Shown: in pieces, positions 1 through 7,439 of the stretch | Layout of the letters: each line of letters begins with the position of its first letter | How positions within the stretch are numbered: the stretch's first letter is position 1 | Source: Burkholderiales bacterium | GTDB taxonomy: Bacteria > Pseudomonadota > Gammaproteobacteria > Burkholderiales > Burkholderiaceae_C | Assembly: GCA_947448105.1 (NCBI GenBank) | Contig: CANFNE010000060.1 | Span: 1-10,835 of the forward strand | Direction of reading: 5' to 3' | Length of the DNA stretch: 10,835 nucleotides | Notes under the pieces: generated by a model | Seen by the model: the letters and a program-made list of their open reading frames with translations, nothing else | Databases searched by the model: none | What the model was told of the DNA's origin: nothing | Position numbers and translations under genes: made by a program

Positions 1-532
1 AGGTGGTATCCTCACCCAGTACAGTCATCAACTTTTCGTTCGGTACAATAATCAGTGAATCGACATGTTCGACCAGCGCTACAATGACGATTTGAGCCAA
101 GCGCATGCGCCTGCCTTCGTGGGCAAACGGCTTGGTCACCACTGCCACAGTCAGAATGCCCAACTCCTTGGCGACCTGAGCGACCACCGGTGCTGCGCCA
201 GTGCCAGTGCCTCCGCCCATGCCGGCGGTGATGAAGAGCATGTTGGCGCCTTCGATGGCGATGCGGATGTCGGCCTCGGCTTGCTCGGCGGACATGCGGC
301 CCTTGTCGGGGCGGCTGCCGGCGCCCAGGCCGCTCTCGCCCAACTGGATGCGGCGGTGCGCGCTGCTGCGGTTCAGGGCTTGCGCGTCCGTATTGGCGCA
401 AATGAACTCGACACCGGTCACTGAAGACTGGATCATGTACTCAACCGCGTTGCCGCCGCCGCCGCCAACGCCGATCACCTTGATCAAGGTGCCTTGGTTG
501 AAAGATTCGTCTTCAATTAGTTCGATGGACAT
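1..532 (-). CDS. ftsZ: Cell division GTPase FtsZ, N-terminal 177 residues (runs off the left edge)
   Basis: FtsZ is the tubulin-like GTPase that polymerises at mid-cell into the Z-ring, the scaffold for the divisome. Visible motifs are the glycine-rich nucleotide loop GVGGGGGNAV (residues 21-30), NTDAQAL (47-53), the tubulin signature GMGGGTGTG (104-112), and VVTKPF followed by E139-G140. The ATG at 532-530 gives the usual short N-terminal tail and has AGGAG six bases upstream. The T7 catalytic loop and the C-terminal FtsA-binding peptide lie outside the window. One oddity: the stretch after E139-G140 is one residue shorter than in E. coli or typical betaproteobacterial FtsZ and lacks a normally conserved glycine (see findings). 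ftsZ follows ftsA after 152 nt, so it is the least tightly coupled gene here. Identity is certain. Whether this is the sole ftsZ of the organism cannot be told from the window. Confidence 0.97.
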   Translation of the reverse strand, partial: MSIELIEDESFNQGTLIKVIGVGGGGGNAVEYMIQSSVTGVEFICANTDAQALNRSSAHRRIQLGESGLGAGSRPDKGRMSAEQAEADIRIAIEGANMLFITAGMGGGTGTGAAPVVAQVAKELGILTVAVVTKPFAHEGRRMRLAQIVIVALVEHVDSLIIVPNEKLMTVLGEDTT

Positions 533-684
533 GCGGAGCTCCTAGTAGTTTTGCAAACGGAAAATGAAAAAAGCGGTATCAGAAAAGAGGAACTTCGCCT
601 TGGCGGCCCGGCACGCGCCCGCCACAGGGATTGTGCCGTCTGGGAGCATGAATTTCGCGCTTCAAAGTGAGTAATTTGATGCAT
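533..684 (-). other. ftsA-ftsZ intergenic spacer
   Basis: This 152-nt spacer is the only sizeable non-coding stretch in the window. On the minus strand it begins AT-rich just after the ftsA stop, passes through a GC-rich centre (about 601-625) and ends in a T-rich run before the ftsZ ribosome binding site. I could not find a pair of -35/-10 boxes with good match and spacing. The elements TTGAAG (665-660) and CACAAT (about 635-630) are 24 nt apart, too far for a standard sigma-70 promoter. A separate ftsZ promoter is plausible because ftsZ-proximal promoters are common in other bacteria, but the sequence does not prove one here. Confidence 0.5.
539..543 (-). promoter_or_regulatory. Ribosome binding site of ftsZ
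   Basis: On the minus strand AGGAG lies six bases before the ATG at 532. It is a near-consensus Shine-Dalgarno sequence and fixes the ftsZ start. The strong site fits the high expression usual for FtsZ (known for the family; expression here is inferred). Confidence 0.8.
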
Positions 685-1914
685 TTAGAAGTTCCCGGCA
701 AAGAAGTCACGGATCTGGCCAAAAGCGCTCTTGACCGAGCCGCCTTTTTGCGCCACTTTGATGCCGCGCATGCGGGCAATGCGGGCTTCTTCCAAGAAGC
801 CCATCACCACCGCCGCGCGGGGTTGCGCCACCATGTCGGCCAGCGCGTTGGCATACAGCGGGATGCCGCGGCGCACGGGTTTGAGGAAGATGTCCTCGCC
901 GAGTTCGACCATGCCGGGCATGACGCAGCTGCCGCCGGTCAAAACAATGCCCGAGGACAGCACTTCTTCAAAACCCGATTCGCGCATCACCTGGTTGACC
1001 AGCGTGAAGATTTCTTCAACCCGCGGCTCAATCACGCCAGCGAGCGCCTGGCGGCTGAGCATGCGCGGGCTGCGGTCGCCCAGGCCTGGCACTTCGACCT
1101 GCACATCGGGGTCGACCAGGATTTGCTTGGCGTGGCCGCTTTCGACCTTGATTTCTTCGGCGTCCTTGGTCGGGGTGCGCAGCGCCATGGCGATGTCGCT
1201 GGTGATCAGGTCGCCGGCGATGGGAATCACGGCGGTGTGGCGGATGGCGCCGTTGGTGAAGATGGCGATGTCGGTGGTGCCCGCGCCAATGTCCACCAGC
1301 GCCACGCCGAGTTCGCGTTCGTCTTCGGTCAGCACCGACAGGCTCGACGCCAGCGGGTTGAGCATGAGCTGCTCGACTTCCAGGCCGCAGCGGCGCACGC
1401 ATTTGATGATGTTTTCGGCCGCACTTTGCGCGCCGGTGACGATGTGCACCTTGGCCTCCAAGCGCATGCCGCTCATGCCTATGGGTTCCTTGACGTCCTG
1501 GCCGTCGATGATGAACTCTTGCGGCTCGACCAGCAGCAGGCGCTGGTCGCTGGAAATATGGATCGCCTTGGCGGTTTCCACCACGCGGGTCACGTCGGCC
1601 TGGGTGACCTCGCGGTCCTTGATGGCGACCATGCCGCTGGAGTTGATGCCGCGGATATGGCTGCCGGTAATGCCGGTGTAGACACGGGTAATTTTGCAGT
1701 CGGCCATCAGCTCGGCTTCTTTGAGCGCCTGCTGGATGCTGTGCACCGTGGCGTCGATGTTGACCACCACGCCGCGCTTGAGGCCGTTGCTGGGCGCCGA
1801 GCCAAAACCGGCCAGGCGCAGGGTGCCGCCGGGCAGCACCTCTGCGACCACCGCCATCACTTTGGCGGTGCCGATGTCCAGACCGACGACTAAGTCTTTG
1901 TATTCACGGGCCAT
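685..1914 (-). CDS. ftsA: Cell division protein FtsA
   Basis: FtsA is an actin-fold ATPase on the inner face of the membrane that tethers FtsZ filaments and recruits later divisome proteins. The 409-residue product (E. coli 420) shows the phosphate-1 motif DIGTAKV (13-19), the phosphate-2 motif VDIGAGTTDIAIF (207-219) and the adenosine motif LTGGSCVMPGM (325-335). The SHS2/1C subdomain lies between the first two (about 85-165). The last residues, about 396-409 (SAFGQIRDFFAGNF), form a likely amphipathic membrane-targeting helix. The start ATG at 1914-1912 leads straight into the conserved strand and has CAGGT about eight bases upstream. It lies 24 nt after ftsQ, and ftsZ follows after 152 nt, the usual ftsQ-ftsA-ftsZ order. 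No truncation or missing motif is visible. Confidence 0.98.
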   Translation of the reverse strand: MAREYKDLVVGLDIGTAKVMAVVAEVLPGGTLRLAGFGSAPSNGLKRGVVVNIDATVHSIQQALKEAELMADCKITRVYTGITGSHIRGINSSGMVAIKDREVTQADVTRVVETAKAIHISSDQRLLLVEPQEFIIDGQDVKEPIGMSGMRLEAKVHIVTGAQSAAENIIKCVRRCGLEVEQLMLNPLASSLSVLTEDERELGVALVDIGAGTTDIAIFTNGAIRHTAVIPIAGDLITSDIAMALRTPTKDAEEIKVESGHAKQILVDPDVQVEVPGLGDRSPRMLSRQALAGVIEPRVEEIFTLVNQVMRESGFEEVLSSGIVLTGGSCVMPGMVELGEDIFLKPVRRGIPLYANALADMVAQPRAAVVMGFLEEARIARMRGIKVAQKGGSVKSAFGQIRDFFAGNF

Positions 1915-1938
1915 ATTGCGTACCTGCTTGGTTAATCT

Positions 1939-2724
1939 TCAATGGGTGGGTGCCACAGCGGCGAGGGTGCTGATGCCGCGCAGCCGGATGGCGTAACCGT
2001 TTTCGTGGCGCAGGTCGGCAGACTCCAGCGCGCCAACCGGGCGCTGGTAGCGTGCCAACACGCGCGTCAGTGTTTTCAGGAAATTGCGGGTGCGCGCCTG
2101 GACGTCTTCAAGCTCGCCGCGGCCGGCCTCAATCACCGCGCCGCCGCTCAGGCCCACGCGCCAGCTGCCTTGGCTGGTGAGTTCCAGGTTTTCAATCGTC
2201 AAATCCAGGGCGGCAAACTGCGGGGATAACGCCCGGTAGGCCGCGAGCACGGCCGCGCTTTGGCCCACTGGGCCGTTCAGGCGCGGCAGGTCGTCGACCT
2301 CGACCTCGCCCACATTGGCGTCAAACACTTCGCCAAAGGTGTTGAGCAGGCGCGGCTCGTTGGCGTCGCCCCAGTAGGCGGCGACCTGGTGCTCTTGCAA
2401 TTGCACACGCAGGCGGTTGGGAAAGTCGCGGTGCACCACGGCGTGGCGCACCCAGGGCATGGCTTCAAACACACTGCGGGTGCGCGCCAGGTCCACGCTA
2501 AAGAAGGTGCCCGCCACGCGCGAGACCACATGGGCGCGCACCGTGGGCACATTGGCGTGGCCCACATCGCCTAACACCGTAATGCCTTGCAGCGAGAACG
2601 CCTGCCGGTTGGACACCCAGCGCGTCACGGTCACCGCCACCGAGCCCAAAAACACGGCAAACAGCAGCACGGCCACGCCGTTCATCAGGCGCAGGTCCAT
2701 GGCGGGGGCCTCGCTGCGGTTCAT
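1939..2724 (-). CDS. ftsQ: Cell division protein FtsQ
   Basis: FtsQ is a bitopic inner-membrane protein that binds FtsB/FtsL and links the cytoplasmic ring to the septal synthase FtsW-FtsI. The 261-residue product (E. coli 276) has a short cytoplasmic N-terminus and one membrane segment (about 15-34, LMNGVAVLLFAVFLG onward). A POTRA domain follows (about 43-115), with FSLQGITVLGD as its first strand and DFPNRLRVQLQEHQ near its end, then the periplasmic beta domain (about 116-255). The frame is open up to 2784, but I chose the ATG at 2724. It overlaps the ddl stop as ATGA, has GGAG six bases upstream, and gives the normal N-terminal length. FtsQ diverges quickly, so the call rests on membrane topology, the POTRA pattern and position between ddl and ftsA. 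Confidence 0.95.
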   Translation of the reverse strand: MNRSEAPAMDLRLMNGVAVLLFAVFLGSVAVTVTRWVSNRQAFSLQGITVLGDVGHANVPTVRAHVVSRVAGTFFSVDLARTRSVFEAMPWVRHAVVHRDFPNRLRVQLQEHQVAAYWGDANEPRLLNTFGEVFDANVGEVEVDDLPRLNGPVGQSAAVLAAYRALSPQFAALDLTIENLELTSQGSWRVGLSGGAVIEAGRGELEDVQARTRNFLKTLTRVLARYQRPVGALESADLRHENGYAIRLRGISTLAAVAPTH

Positions 2725-3692
2725 GGCGTGCTCCGGGGGTGGGCTCTGCTGTCGAGGGAGGCCAGCGACAGAATTTGCAGGCACAGGTCTTCGTAGCGCG
2801 TGCCTGCAGCGCGCGCCGACATGGGCACCAGCGAGTGGCCGGTCATGCCGGGCGAGGTGTTCATTTCCAGCAAAAAGGGCTTGCGGTCGCTGGCGCGGAT
2901 CATCACGTCGGCCCGGCCCCAGCCCCGGCAGCCCAGGCTGCGGTACGCCGCCAGCACGATGCGGGCGATCTCGGCTTCTTCAGCCGCGGGAAGGCCGCTC
3001 GGGCACAGGTAGGAAACGGCGTCGGTGAAGTATTTGTTTTGGTAGTCGTAGGCGCCGTCGGGTGCCTGGATACGTACCACCGGCAGCGTGCGGGCAGTTG
3101 CTCCACTGCCAATGACCGGGCACGTCACCTCTTCGCCCACGATGAACTCTTCGCACAGCAGCTCGGGTTCGTACTGCGCGCCCAGGGCCACGGCGCCGGG
3201 CAGTTGCCCGGACTGCGTCACCTTGGTAATGCCAATGGACGACCCTTCGTGGGGCGGCTTGACGATCAGCGGCAGGCCCAGGCTGGCAATCACGTGCTGC
3301 AGGTCGGCCTCGCTGTGCTGGTCGGGGCCCAGCGTGCAGTAGCGCGGCGAGGGCAAGCCCTCGGCGGTCCACAGGCGCTTGGTCATGGTCTTGTCCATGG
3401 CCAGGCTCGACGCCATGACGCCGGAGCCGGTGTAGGGAATGCCCAGCAGCTCCAAGGCGCCTTGGATGGTGCCGTCCTCGCCAAAGCGGCCGTGCAGGGC
3501 GATAAAGCAGCGTGCAAAGCCTTCGGTCTTGAGCGCAGACACGTCGCGCTGGGCCGGGTCAAAGCCATGGGCGTCCACGCCTTGGGAGCGCAGGGCCTGC
3601 AAGACGCCCTGGCCCGAGAGCAAGGATATTTCGCGCTCGGCCGACGCGCCGCCCATGAGTACGGCCACTTTGCCGAAGTTGTGCGTGTTCAT
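2721..3692 (-). CDS. ddl: D-alanine--D-alanine ligase
   Basis: Ddl joins two D-alanines with ATP in the cytoplasm; the dipeptide is the substrate of MurF. The 323-residue ATP-grasp protein (E. coli DdlB 306) shows GGASAEREIS (14-23, with the glutamate that binds the first D-Ala), HGRFGEDGTIQG (67-78) and TGSGVMASSLAMDK (88-101). The ATP-binding strand and serine loop follow at VKPPHEGSSIG (144-154). Then come EEFIVGEEVT (181-190), the omega-loop K220-Y221 that fits D-Ala rather than D-lactate specificity, GWGRADVM (257-264), and the metal-binding LLEMNTSPGMTGHS (274-287). The ATG at 3692 overlaps the murC stop as ATGA and has GGAGG six bases upstream. The frame is open to 3779, but that start would add an unrelated arginine-rich tail. 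In many gammaproteobacteria murB sits between murC and ddl; here nothing does. The gene could be called ddlB by position. Confidence 0.98.
   Translation of the reverse strand: MNTHNFGKVAVLMGGASAEREISLLSGQGVLQALRSQGVDAHGFDPAQRDVSALKTEGFARCFIALHGRFGEDGTIQGALELLGIPYTGSGVMASSLAMDKTMTKRLWTAEGLPSPRYCTLGPDQHSEADLQHVIASLGLPLIVKPPHEGSSIGITKVTQSGQLPGAVALGAQYEPELLCEEFIVGEEVTCPVIGSGATARTLPVVRIQAPDGAYDYQNKYFTDAVSYLCPSGLPAAEEAEIARIVLAAYRSLGCRGWGRADVMIRASDRKPFLLEMNTSPGMTGHSLVPMSARAAGTRYEDLCLQILSLASLDSRAHPRSTP
2731..2734 (-). promoter_or_regulatory. Ribosome binding site of ftsQ
   Basis: On the minus strand GGAG lies six bases before the ATG at 2724, inside the end of ddl. It supports this start over the in-frame upstream ATG at 2784. 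Confidence 0.6.
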
Positions 3693-5116
3693 GCCTGGCC
3701 TCCGGCATCTTGCGCCTGTGCTTTGAGCAGTTCCACCACTTTGGCGGGTACGGCGCTGATGGAGCCCGCGCCCATGCACAAGAGCACGTCGCCGCTGAGG
3801 GCGTTGGCCACGGCAGCAGCGGCCATGGCGGTGATGTCATCCACAAAAACAGGTTCCAACTTGCCCGCCACGCGCAGGGCGCGTGCCAGGGAGCGGCCGT
3901 CTGCGGCCACCAGCGGCGCTTCGCCTGCGGCATAGACCTCGGCCAGCAGCACCACGTCGGCCTGGCCCATGACCTTGACGAAGTCTTCAAAACAGTCGCG
4001 CGTGCGGGTGTAGCGGTGGGGCTGAAACGCCAGCACCAGGCGCCGACCGGGGAATGCCCCGCGTGCGGCGGCCAGCGTGGCGGCCATCTCCACGGGGTGG
4101 TGACCGTAGTCGTCCACCACGGTGACCACGCCGCCTTGGGCCAGCGCGTGGTCGCCATAGCGCTGAAAGCGCCGGCCCACGCCCTTGAATTCGGCCAAGG
4201 CCGTTTGCACCGCAGCGTCGTCGATATTGAGTTCCACCGCCACGGCAATGGCCGACAAGGCGTTGAGCACGTTGTGGCGCCCGGGCAGGTTGAGCACCAC
4301 GTCCAGGTCCGGCAGGGTCACGCCGTTGCGCCGCTGCACGGTGAAATGCATTTGCCCGTCCACCGCGCGCACATTGACTGCGCGCACCTGGGCGCCCTCG
4401 TCAAAGCCGTAGCTGGTAATCGGGCAGGTCACCTGGTCGGCGATGGAGCGCACCGCGGGGTCGTCGGTGCACAAAATCGCGGTGCCGTAAAAAGGCATGC
4501 GGTGCAAAAAGTCGACAAAGGCCTGCTTTAAGCGGCCAAAGTCGTGGCCATAGGTTTCCATGTGGTCGGCGTCGATATTGGTCACCACGGCCATCACCGG
4601 CAGCAGGTTCAGGAACGACGCGTCGGACTCGTCGGCCTCGACCACGATGTAGTTGCCGCTACCCAGCCGCGCATTGGCGCCCGCGCTGTTCAATCGTCCG
4701 CCAATCACAAAGGTCGGGTCCAGTCCCGCCTGGGCCAGCACGCTGGCCACCAGGCTGGTGGTGGTGGTTTTGCCATGGGTGCCTGCAATCGCAATGCCTT
4801 GCTTGAGGCGCATCAGCTCGGCGAGCATCAGCGCGCGCGGCACCACAGGAATGTGCAGTTCACGCGCACGCAGCACTTCGGGGTTGCTGGCCTGCACGGC
4901 GGTGGAGGTGACCACGGCGTCGGCCCGCGCTACATGCGCCGCGTCATGGCCCACGTGCGTCTGTATGCCCAAAGAGGCCAGGCGGCGCAGCGTGGCGCTG
5001 TCGGCCAGGTCCGAGCCGGATATGGTGTAACCCAGGTTGTGCAAGATCTCGGCAATGCCGGACATGCCCGAGCCGCCGACACCGACGAAATGGATGTGTT
5101 GGATGGCGTGTTTCAT
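3689..5116 (-). CDS. murC: UDP-N-acetylmuramate--L-alanine ligase MurC
   Basis: MurC uses ATP to add L-alanine to UDP-MurNAc, the first amino acid of the stem peptide, in the cytoplasm. The 475-residue product (E. coli 491) has the three Mur-ligase domains. The N-terminal Rossmann-like UDP-binding domain opens with IHFVGVGGSGMSG (8-20). The central ATPase domain has the P-loop GTHGKTT (112-118), VVEADESD (158-165) and TNIDADHMETYG (179-190). The C-terminal domain is marked by GRRF (314-317), VVDDYGHHP (333-341) and FQPHRYTR (364-371). The DYGHHP and HRYTR motifs separate MurC from MurD, MurE and MurF. The frame is open up to 5749, but the ATG at 5116 starts exactly at the family N-terminus, overlaps the murG stop as ATGA and has GAGGA nine bases upstream. 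It shares 4 nt with ddl at its end. Confidence 0.99.
   Translation of the reverse strand: MKHAIQHIHFVGVGGSGMSGIAEILHNLGYTISGSDLADSATLRRLASLGIQTHVGHDAAHVARADAVVTSTAVQASNPEVLRARELHIPVVPRALMLAELMRLKQGIAIAGTHGKTTTTSLVASVLAQAGLDPTFVIGGRLNSAGANARLGSGNYIVVEADESDASFLNLLPVMAVVTNIDADHMETYGHDFGRLKQAFVDFLHRMPFYGTAILCTDDPAVRSIADQVTCPITSYGFDEGAQVRAVNVRAVDGQMHFTVQRRNGVTLPDLDVVLNLPGRHNVLNALSAIAVAVELNIDDAAVQTALAEFKGVGRRFQRYGDHALAQGGVVTVVDDYGHHPVEMAATLAAARGAFPGRRLVLAFQPHRYTRTRDCFEDFVKVMGQADVVLLAEVYAAGEAPLVAADGRSLARALRVAGKLEPVFVDDITAMAAAAVANALSGDVLLCMGAGSISAVPAKVVELLKAQAQDAGGQA
3699..3703 (-). promoter_or_regulatory. Ribosome binding site of ddl
   Basis: On the minus strand GGAGG lies six bases before the ATG at 3692. 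It is embedded in the last codons of murC and fixes the ddl start. Confidence 0.75.
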
Positions 5117-6189
5117 GGAGCGAGTTCCTCGCAGGCCGCGACCAGCGCTTCGGTGGCCTGGATGTTTTGCAGCTTCTTGGCGGCGCTGGCGTGCTGCAGC
5201 AGCAGCGCGCGGTCGCAGCGCTGCAGCCAGTCGGCCAGAAACGCCGGCGTCAGCGTGCGCTCGTCCACCAACCAGCCTGCGCCCTGGTCTACCAAAAAGT
5301 GGGCGTTGTGGGTCTGGTGGTCGTCCACCGCAAAGGGAAAAGGCACAAACAGGGCAGCGGCGCCCACAGCGGCGATTTCGGTCACGGTGCTCGCGCCTGC
5401 GCGGCACAGCACCAGGTCGGCGTCGGCATAGGCCTGGGCGGTGTTGTCGATAAAAGGCGTCAAGGTCGCATCGACACCGGCCGCGGTGTAGTTGGCGCGC
5501 AGCGCTTGCATTTGCTTTTCGCCGCTTTGGTGCAGCACCACCGGACGCTGCGCTGCGGGCATCAGGGCCAAGGCTTGCGGCACGACCGCGTTCAGCGCAC
5601 GCGCGCCCAGGCTGCCACCGACCACCAGCACCTGCAAGGGGCCGGTGCGCCCGGCAAAGCGCTGCTCTGGTGCGGGCTGGTTCAGGAACTCGGTGCGCAA
5701 GGGATTGCCCACGTACTGGCCCGCGGGCAATGCGCCGGGGAATGCACAAAACACCCGCCGCGCCAGGCGGGCGAGCACGCGGTTGGCAGCGCCGGCCACC
5801 GAGTTTTGCTCGTGCAGCACCAATGGAATGCGCAAGAGGGAAGCCATCAGGCCCGCAGGCAAGCTGATATAGCCCCCAAAACCCAGCACCACGTCGGGGC
5901 GCACGCGGCGCAGCACCTGGGCGCTTTGTGCGAGTGCGCGCGCCAAACGCAGGGGCAGCAGCGCCAGGGTTTTGAGGCCCTTGCCGCGCACGCCCGAGAA
6001 GGCGATGGTTTCCAGCGCAAAGCCGCGCGCGGGCACCAGGCGGCTTTCCATGCTGTCGGGCGCGCCCAGCCAGTGCACGCGCCAGCCGCGCTCGCGCAGC
6101 GCTTGCGCCACAGCCAGGCCCGGAAAGATGTGGCCGCCGGTGCCCCCGGCCATGACCAAGGCGGTGCGTTGCAGGCTTGCGGCGCTCAT
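5113..6189 (-). CDS. murG: UDP-GlcNAc:lipid I N-acetylglucosaminyltransferase MurG
   Basis: MurG transfers GlcNAc from UDP-GlcNAc to lipid I on the inner face of the membrane, making lipid II. The 358-residue product (E. coli 355) is a GT-B fold glycosyltransferase. The N-terminal acceptor domain has the G-loop MAGGTGGHIFPG (13-24), GFGGYIS (103-109) and HEQN (126-129). The C-terminal donor domain has VVGGSLGA (189-196), the UDP-GlcNAc signature CRAGASTVTE (262-271) and PFPFAVDDHQTHNA (283-296). The ATG at 6189 overlaps the ftsW stop as ATGA, and a purine-rich AAGGGGG lies six bases upstream. The frame is open to 6459, but a longer start would run deep into ftsW. All catalytic and donor-binding motifs are intact. 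Confidence 0.99.
   Translation of the reverse strand: MSAASLQRTALVMAGGTGGHIFPGLAVAQALRERGWRVHWLGAPDSMESRLVPARGFALETIAFSGVRGKGLKTLALLPLRLARALAQSAQVLRRVRPDVVLGFGGYISLPAGLMASLLRIPLVLHEQNSVAGAANRVLARLARRVFCAFPGALPAGQYVGNPLRTEFLNQPAPEQRFAGRTGPLQVLVVGGSLGARALNAVVPQALALMPAAQRPVVLHQSGEKQMQALRANYTAAGVDATLTPFIDNTAQAYADADLVLCRAGASTVTEIAAVGAAALFVPFPFAVDDHQTHNAHFLVDQGAGWLVDERTLTPAFLADWLQRCDRALLLQHASAAKKLQNIQATEALVAACEELAP
5126..5130 (-). promoter_or_regulatory. Ribosome binding site of murC
   Basis: On the minus strand GAGGA lies nine bases before the ATG at 5116, within the last codons of murG. It decides the start in a frame that is otherwise open for another 630 nt upstream. Confidence 0.55.
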
Positions 6190-7439
6190 GCCCGGCCCCC
6201 TTGCATCAGTTGGCGGTTTTCGTAGTCCACCCGCAGCACCACCGCCAAGGCGATCAGGTTGATCAAAATCGCCGAGCCGCCATAACTCATGAGCGGCAGG
6301 GTCAAGCCCTTGGTGGGCAGCGCGCCCAGGTTCACGCCCATGTTGATGAAGGCCTGAAAGCCCATCCAGATGCCCACACCCTGTGCCACCAGTCCGGCAA
6401 ACACCCGGTCCAGCGCCACGGCCTGGCGCCCGATGTGGATCAGGCGGCGGGTGAGCCACAAAAACAGGCCCAGTAGGAGCAGCACGCCGACCAGGCCAAA
6501 TTCCTCGCCAATCACGGCCAGCAAAAAGTCGGTATGGGCTTCGGGCAACCAGTGCAGTTTTTCTACGCTCCCGCCCAGACCCACGCCAAAGATTTCGCCC
6601 CGGCCGATGGCGATCAGCGAGTGGGTGAGCTGGTAGCCCTTGCCCAGCGCGTTGTGTTCGGTCCAGGGGTCGAGGTAGGCAAAAATGCGCGCGCGGCGGT
6701 AGTCGTTAAAGGCGATCATGAGCGCGAACGCACCCATCAGCACGCCGGAGATCAAAAAGAACATGCGGGCGTTCACACCGCCCAAAAACAATATGCCCAT
6801 GGCAATCACGGCAATCACCATGAAGGCGCCCATGTCAGGCTCGGCCAGCAGCAAGCTGCCCATGATGGCCACGGCCGCAGCCATGGGCCAGACGGCTTTG
6901 ATGAAGTCTTCCTTGAGCTCAATCTTGCGCACCATATAGCCCGCCGCATACAGCACGGCAGAAAACTTGGCCAGCTCGGAGGGCTGGAAGTTGGTCACGC
7001 CCAGCGAGATCCAGCGCTTGGCGCCATTGACGCCCTTGCCAATAAAGGGCAGCAGCACCGCCAGCAGCAAAACGAGCGAAACGATGAACAGCATGGGCGC
7101 AATGCGTTCCCATTTTTCAAGAGGCACCTGGAACGCGATCAAGGCCGCGATCACCGCTGCCGCAATCGACGCCACGTGGCGTACCAAAAAGTAGTTGTGC
7201 GTGTAGTTGGCAAAGCGCGGGTTGTCCGGCATGGCGATGGTGGCGGAATAGACCATCACCGCACCCCACACCACCAGGATCAAAACGACTGCCAAAAAAG
7301 CGTGGTCAAAGCTGCTGGCCTGGCTGGCGCTGGCTGCGGTTTGGTAGCTCGCGCGCCGACCCAGGCGCACCGGCAGGGCGTCGCTCTCGGGGGTGACCGG
7401 CTTGAACCAGCGGATCCACAGGGCTTGCGCGGCGCTCAT
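6186..7439 (-). CDS. ftsW: Septal peptidoglycan polymerase FtsW (SEDS family)
   Basis: FtsW is the SEDS-family glycosyltransferase that polymerises lipid II at the septum together with the transpeptidase FtsI. The 417-residue product (E. coli 414) has a cytoplasmic N-terminus of about 45 residues and then a run of hydrophobic segments consistent with ten membrane helices, the first at about 47-66. Family motifs are NGAKRWI (138-144), FQPSELAK (151-158), AEPDMG (199-204), AYLDPW (254-259), GRGEIFGVGLGGS (279-291), EAHTDFLLAVIGEEFG (300-315) and PTKGLTLPLMSYGGSA (375-390). D304 in the HTD motif matches the aspartate needed for polymerase activity in SEDS proteins. RodA is the alternative in the same family, but the place between murD and murG makes FtsW the call. 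The ATG at 7439 overlaps the murD stop as ATGA, with GGAG about eight bases upstream. Confidence 0.98.
   Translation of the reverse strand: MSAAQALWIRWFKPVTPESDALPVRLGRRASYQTAASASQASSFDHAFLAVVLILVVWGAVMVYSATIAMPDNPRFANYTHNYFLVRHVASIAAAVIAALIAFQVPLEKWERIAPMLFIVSLVLLLAVLLPFIGKGVNGAKRWISLGVTNFQPSELAKFSAVLYAAGYMVRKIELKEDFIKAVWPMAAAVAIMGSLLLAEPDMGAFMVIAVIAMGILFLGGVNARMFFLISGVLMGAFALMIAFNDYRRARIFAYLDPWTEHNALGKGYQLTHSLIAIGRGEIFGVGLGGSVEKLHWLPEAHTDFLLAVIGEEFGLVGVLLLLGLFLWLTRRLIHIGRQAVALDRVFAGLVAQGVGIWMGFQAFINMGVNLGALPTKGLTLPLMSYGGSAILINLIALAVVLRVDYENRQLMQGGRA
6196..6202 (-). promoter_or_regulatory. Probable ribosome binding site of murG
   Basis: On the minus strand AAGGGGG lies six bases before the ATG at 6189, inside the last codons of ftsW. 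It is not a perfect consensus but is the only purine-rich run at the right distance, and it supports the ATGA-coupled start. Confidence 0.45.

Noticed and set aside
65..118. A frameshift error as the cause of the unusual FtsZ segment
   Set aside because: Neither alternative frame gives the conserved sequence, and the frame is correct on both sides. A whole-codon loss or true divergence fits better, so I kept it as a finding rather than calling a broken gene.
601..624. A hairpin in the ftsA-ftsZ spacer (stem TGGCGG/CCGCCA, 12-nt loop) as a transcription terminator
   Set aside because: The stem is only six base pairs, and no T-tract follows directly in the direction of transcription. Such short stems are expected by chance in GC-rich DNA.
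630..665. A sigma-70 promoter for ftsZ from TTGAAG and CACAAT
   Set aside because: The spacing is 24 nt, far from the usual 16-18, and both boxes match only partly.
667..1893. A 408-codon plus-strand frame antisense to ftsA
   Set aside because: It mirrors ftsA almost exactly, has low-complexity His/Ala/Asp composition and no recognisable motif. It is a shadow frame.
1939..2784. A longer ftsQ start at 2784
   Set aside because: It would overlap ddl by 64 nt and add a proline-rich tail. The ATG at 2724 has an ATGA overlap and a GGAG site.
3689..5749. A longer murC start giving a 686-residue protein
   Set aside because: The extra 211 residues are arginine- and alanine-rich readthrough of murG in another frame. 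The ATG at 5116 has the ATGA overlap, a Shine-Dalgarno sequence and the family N-terminus.
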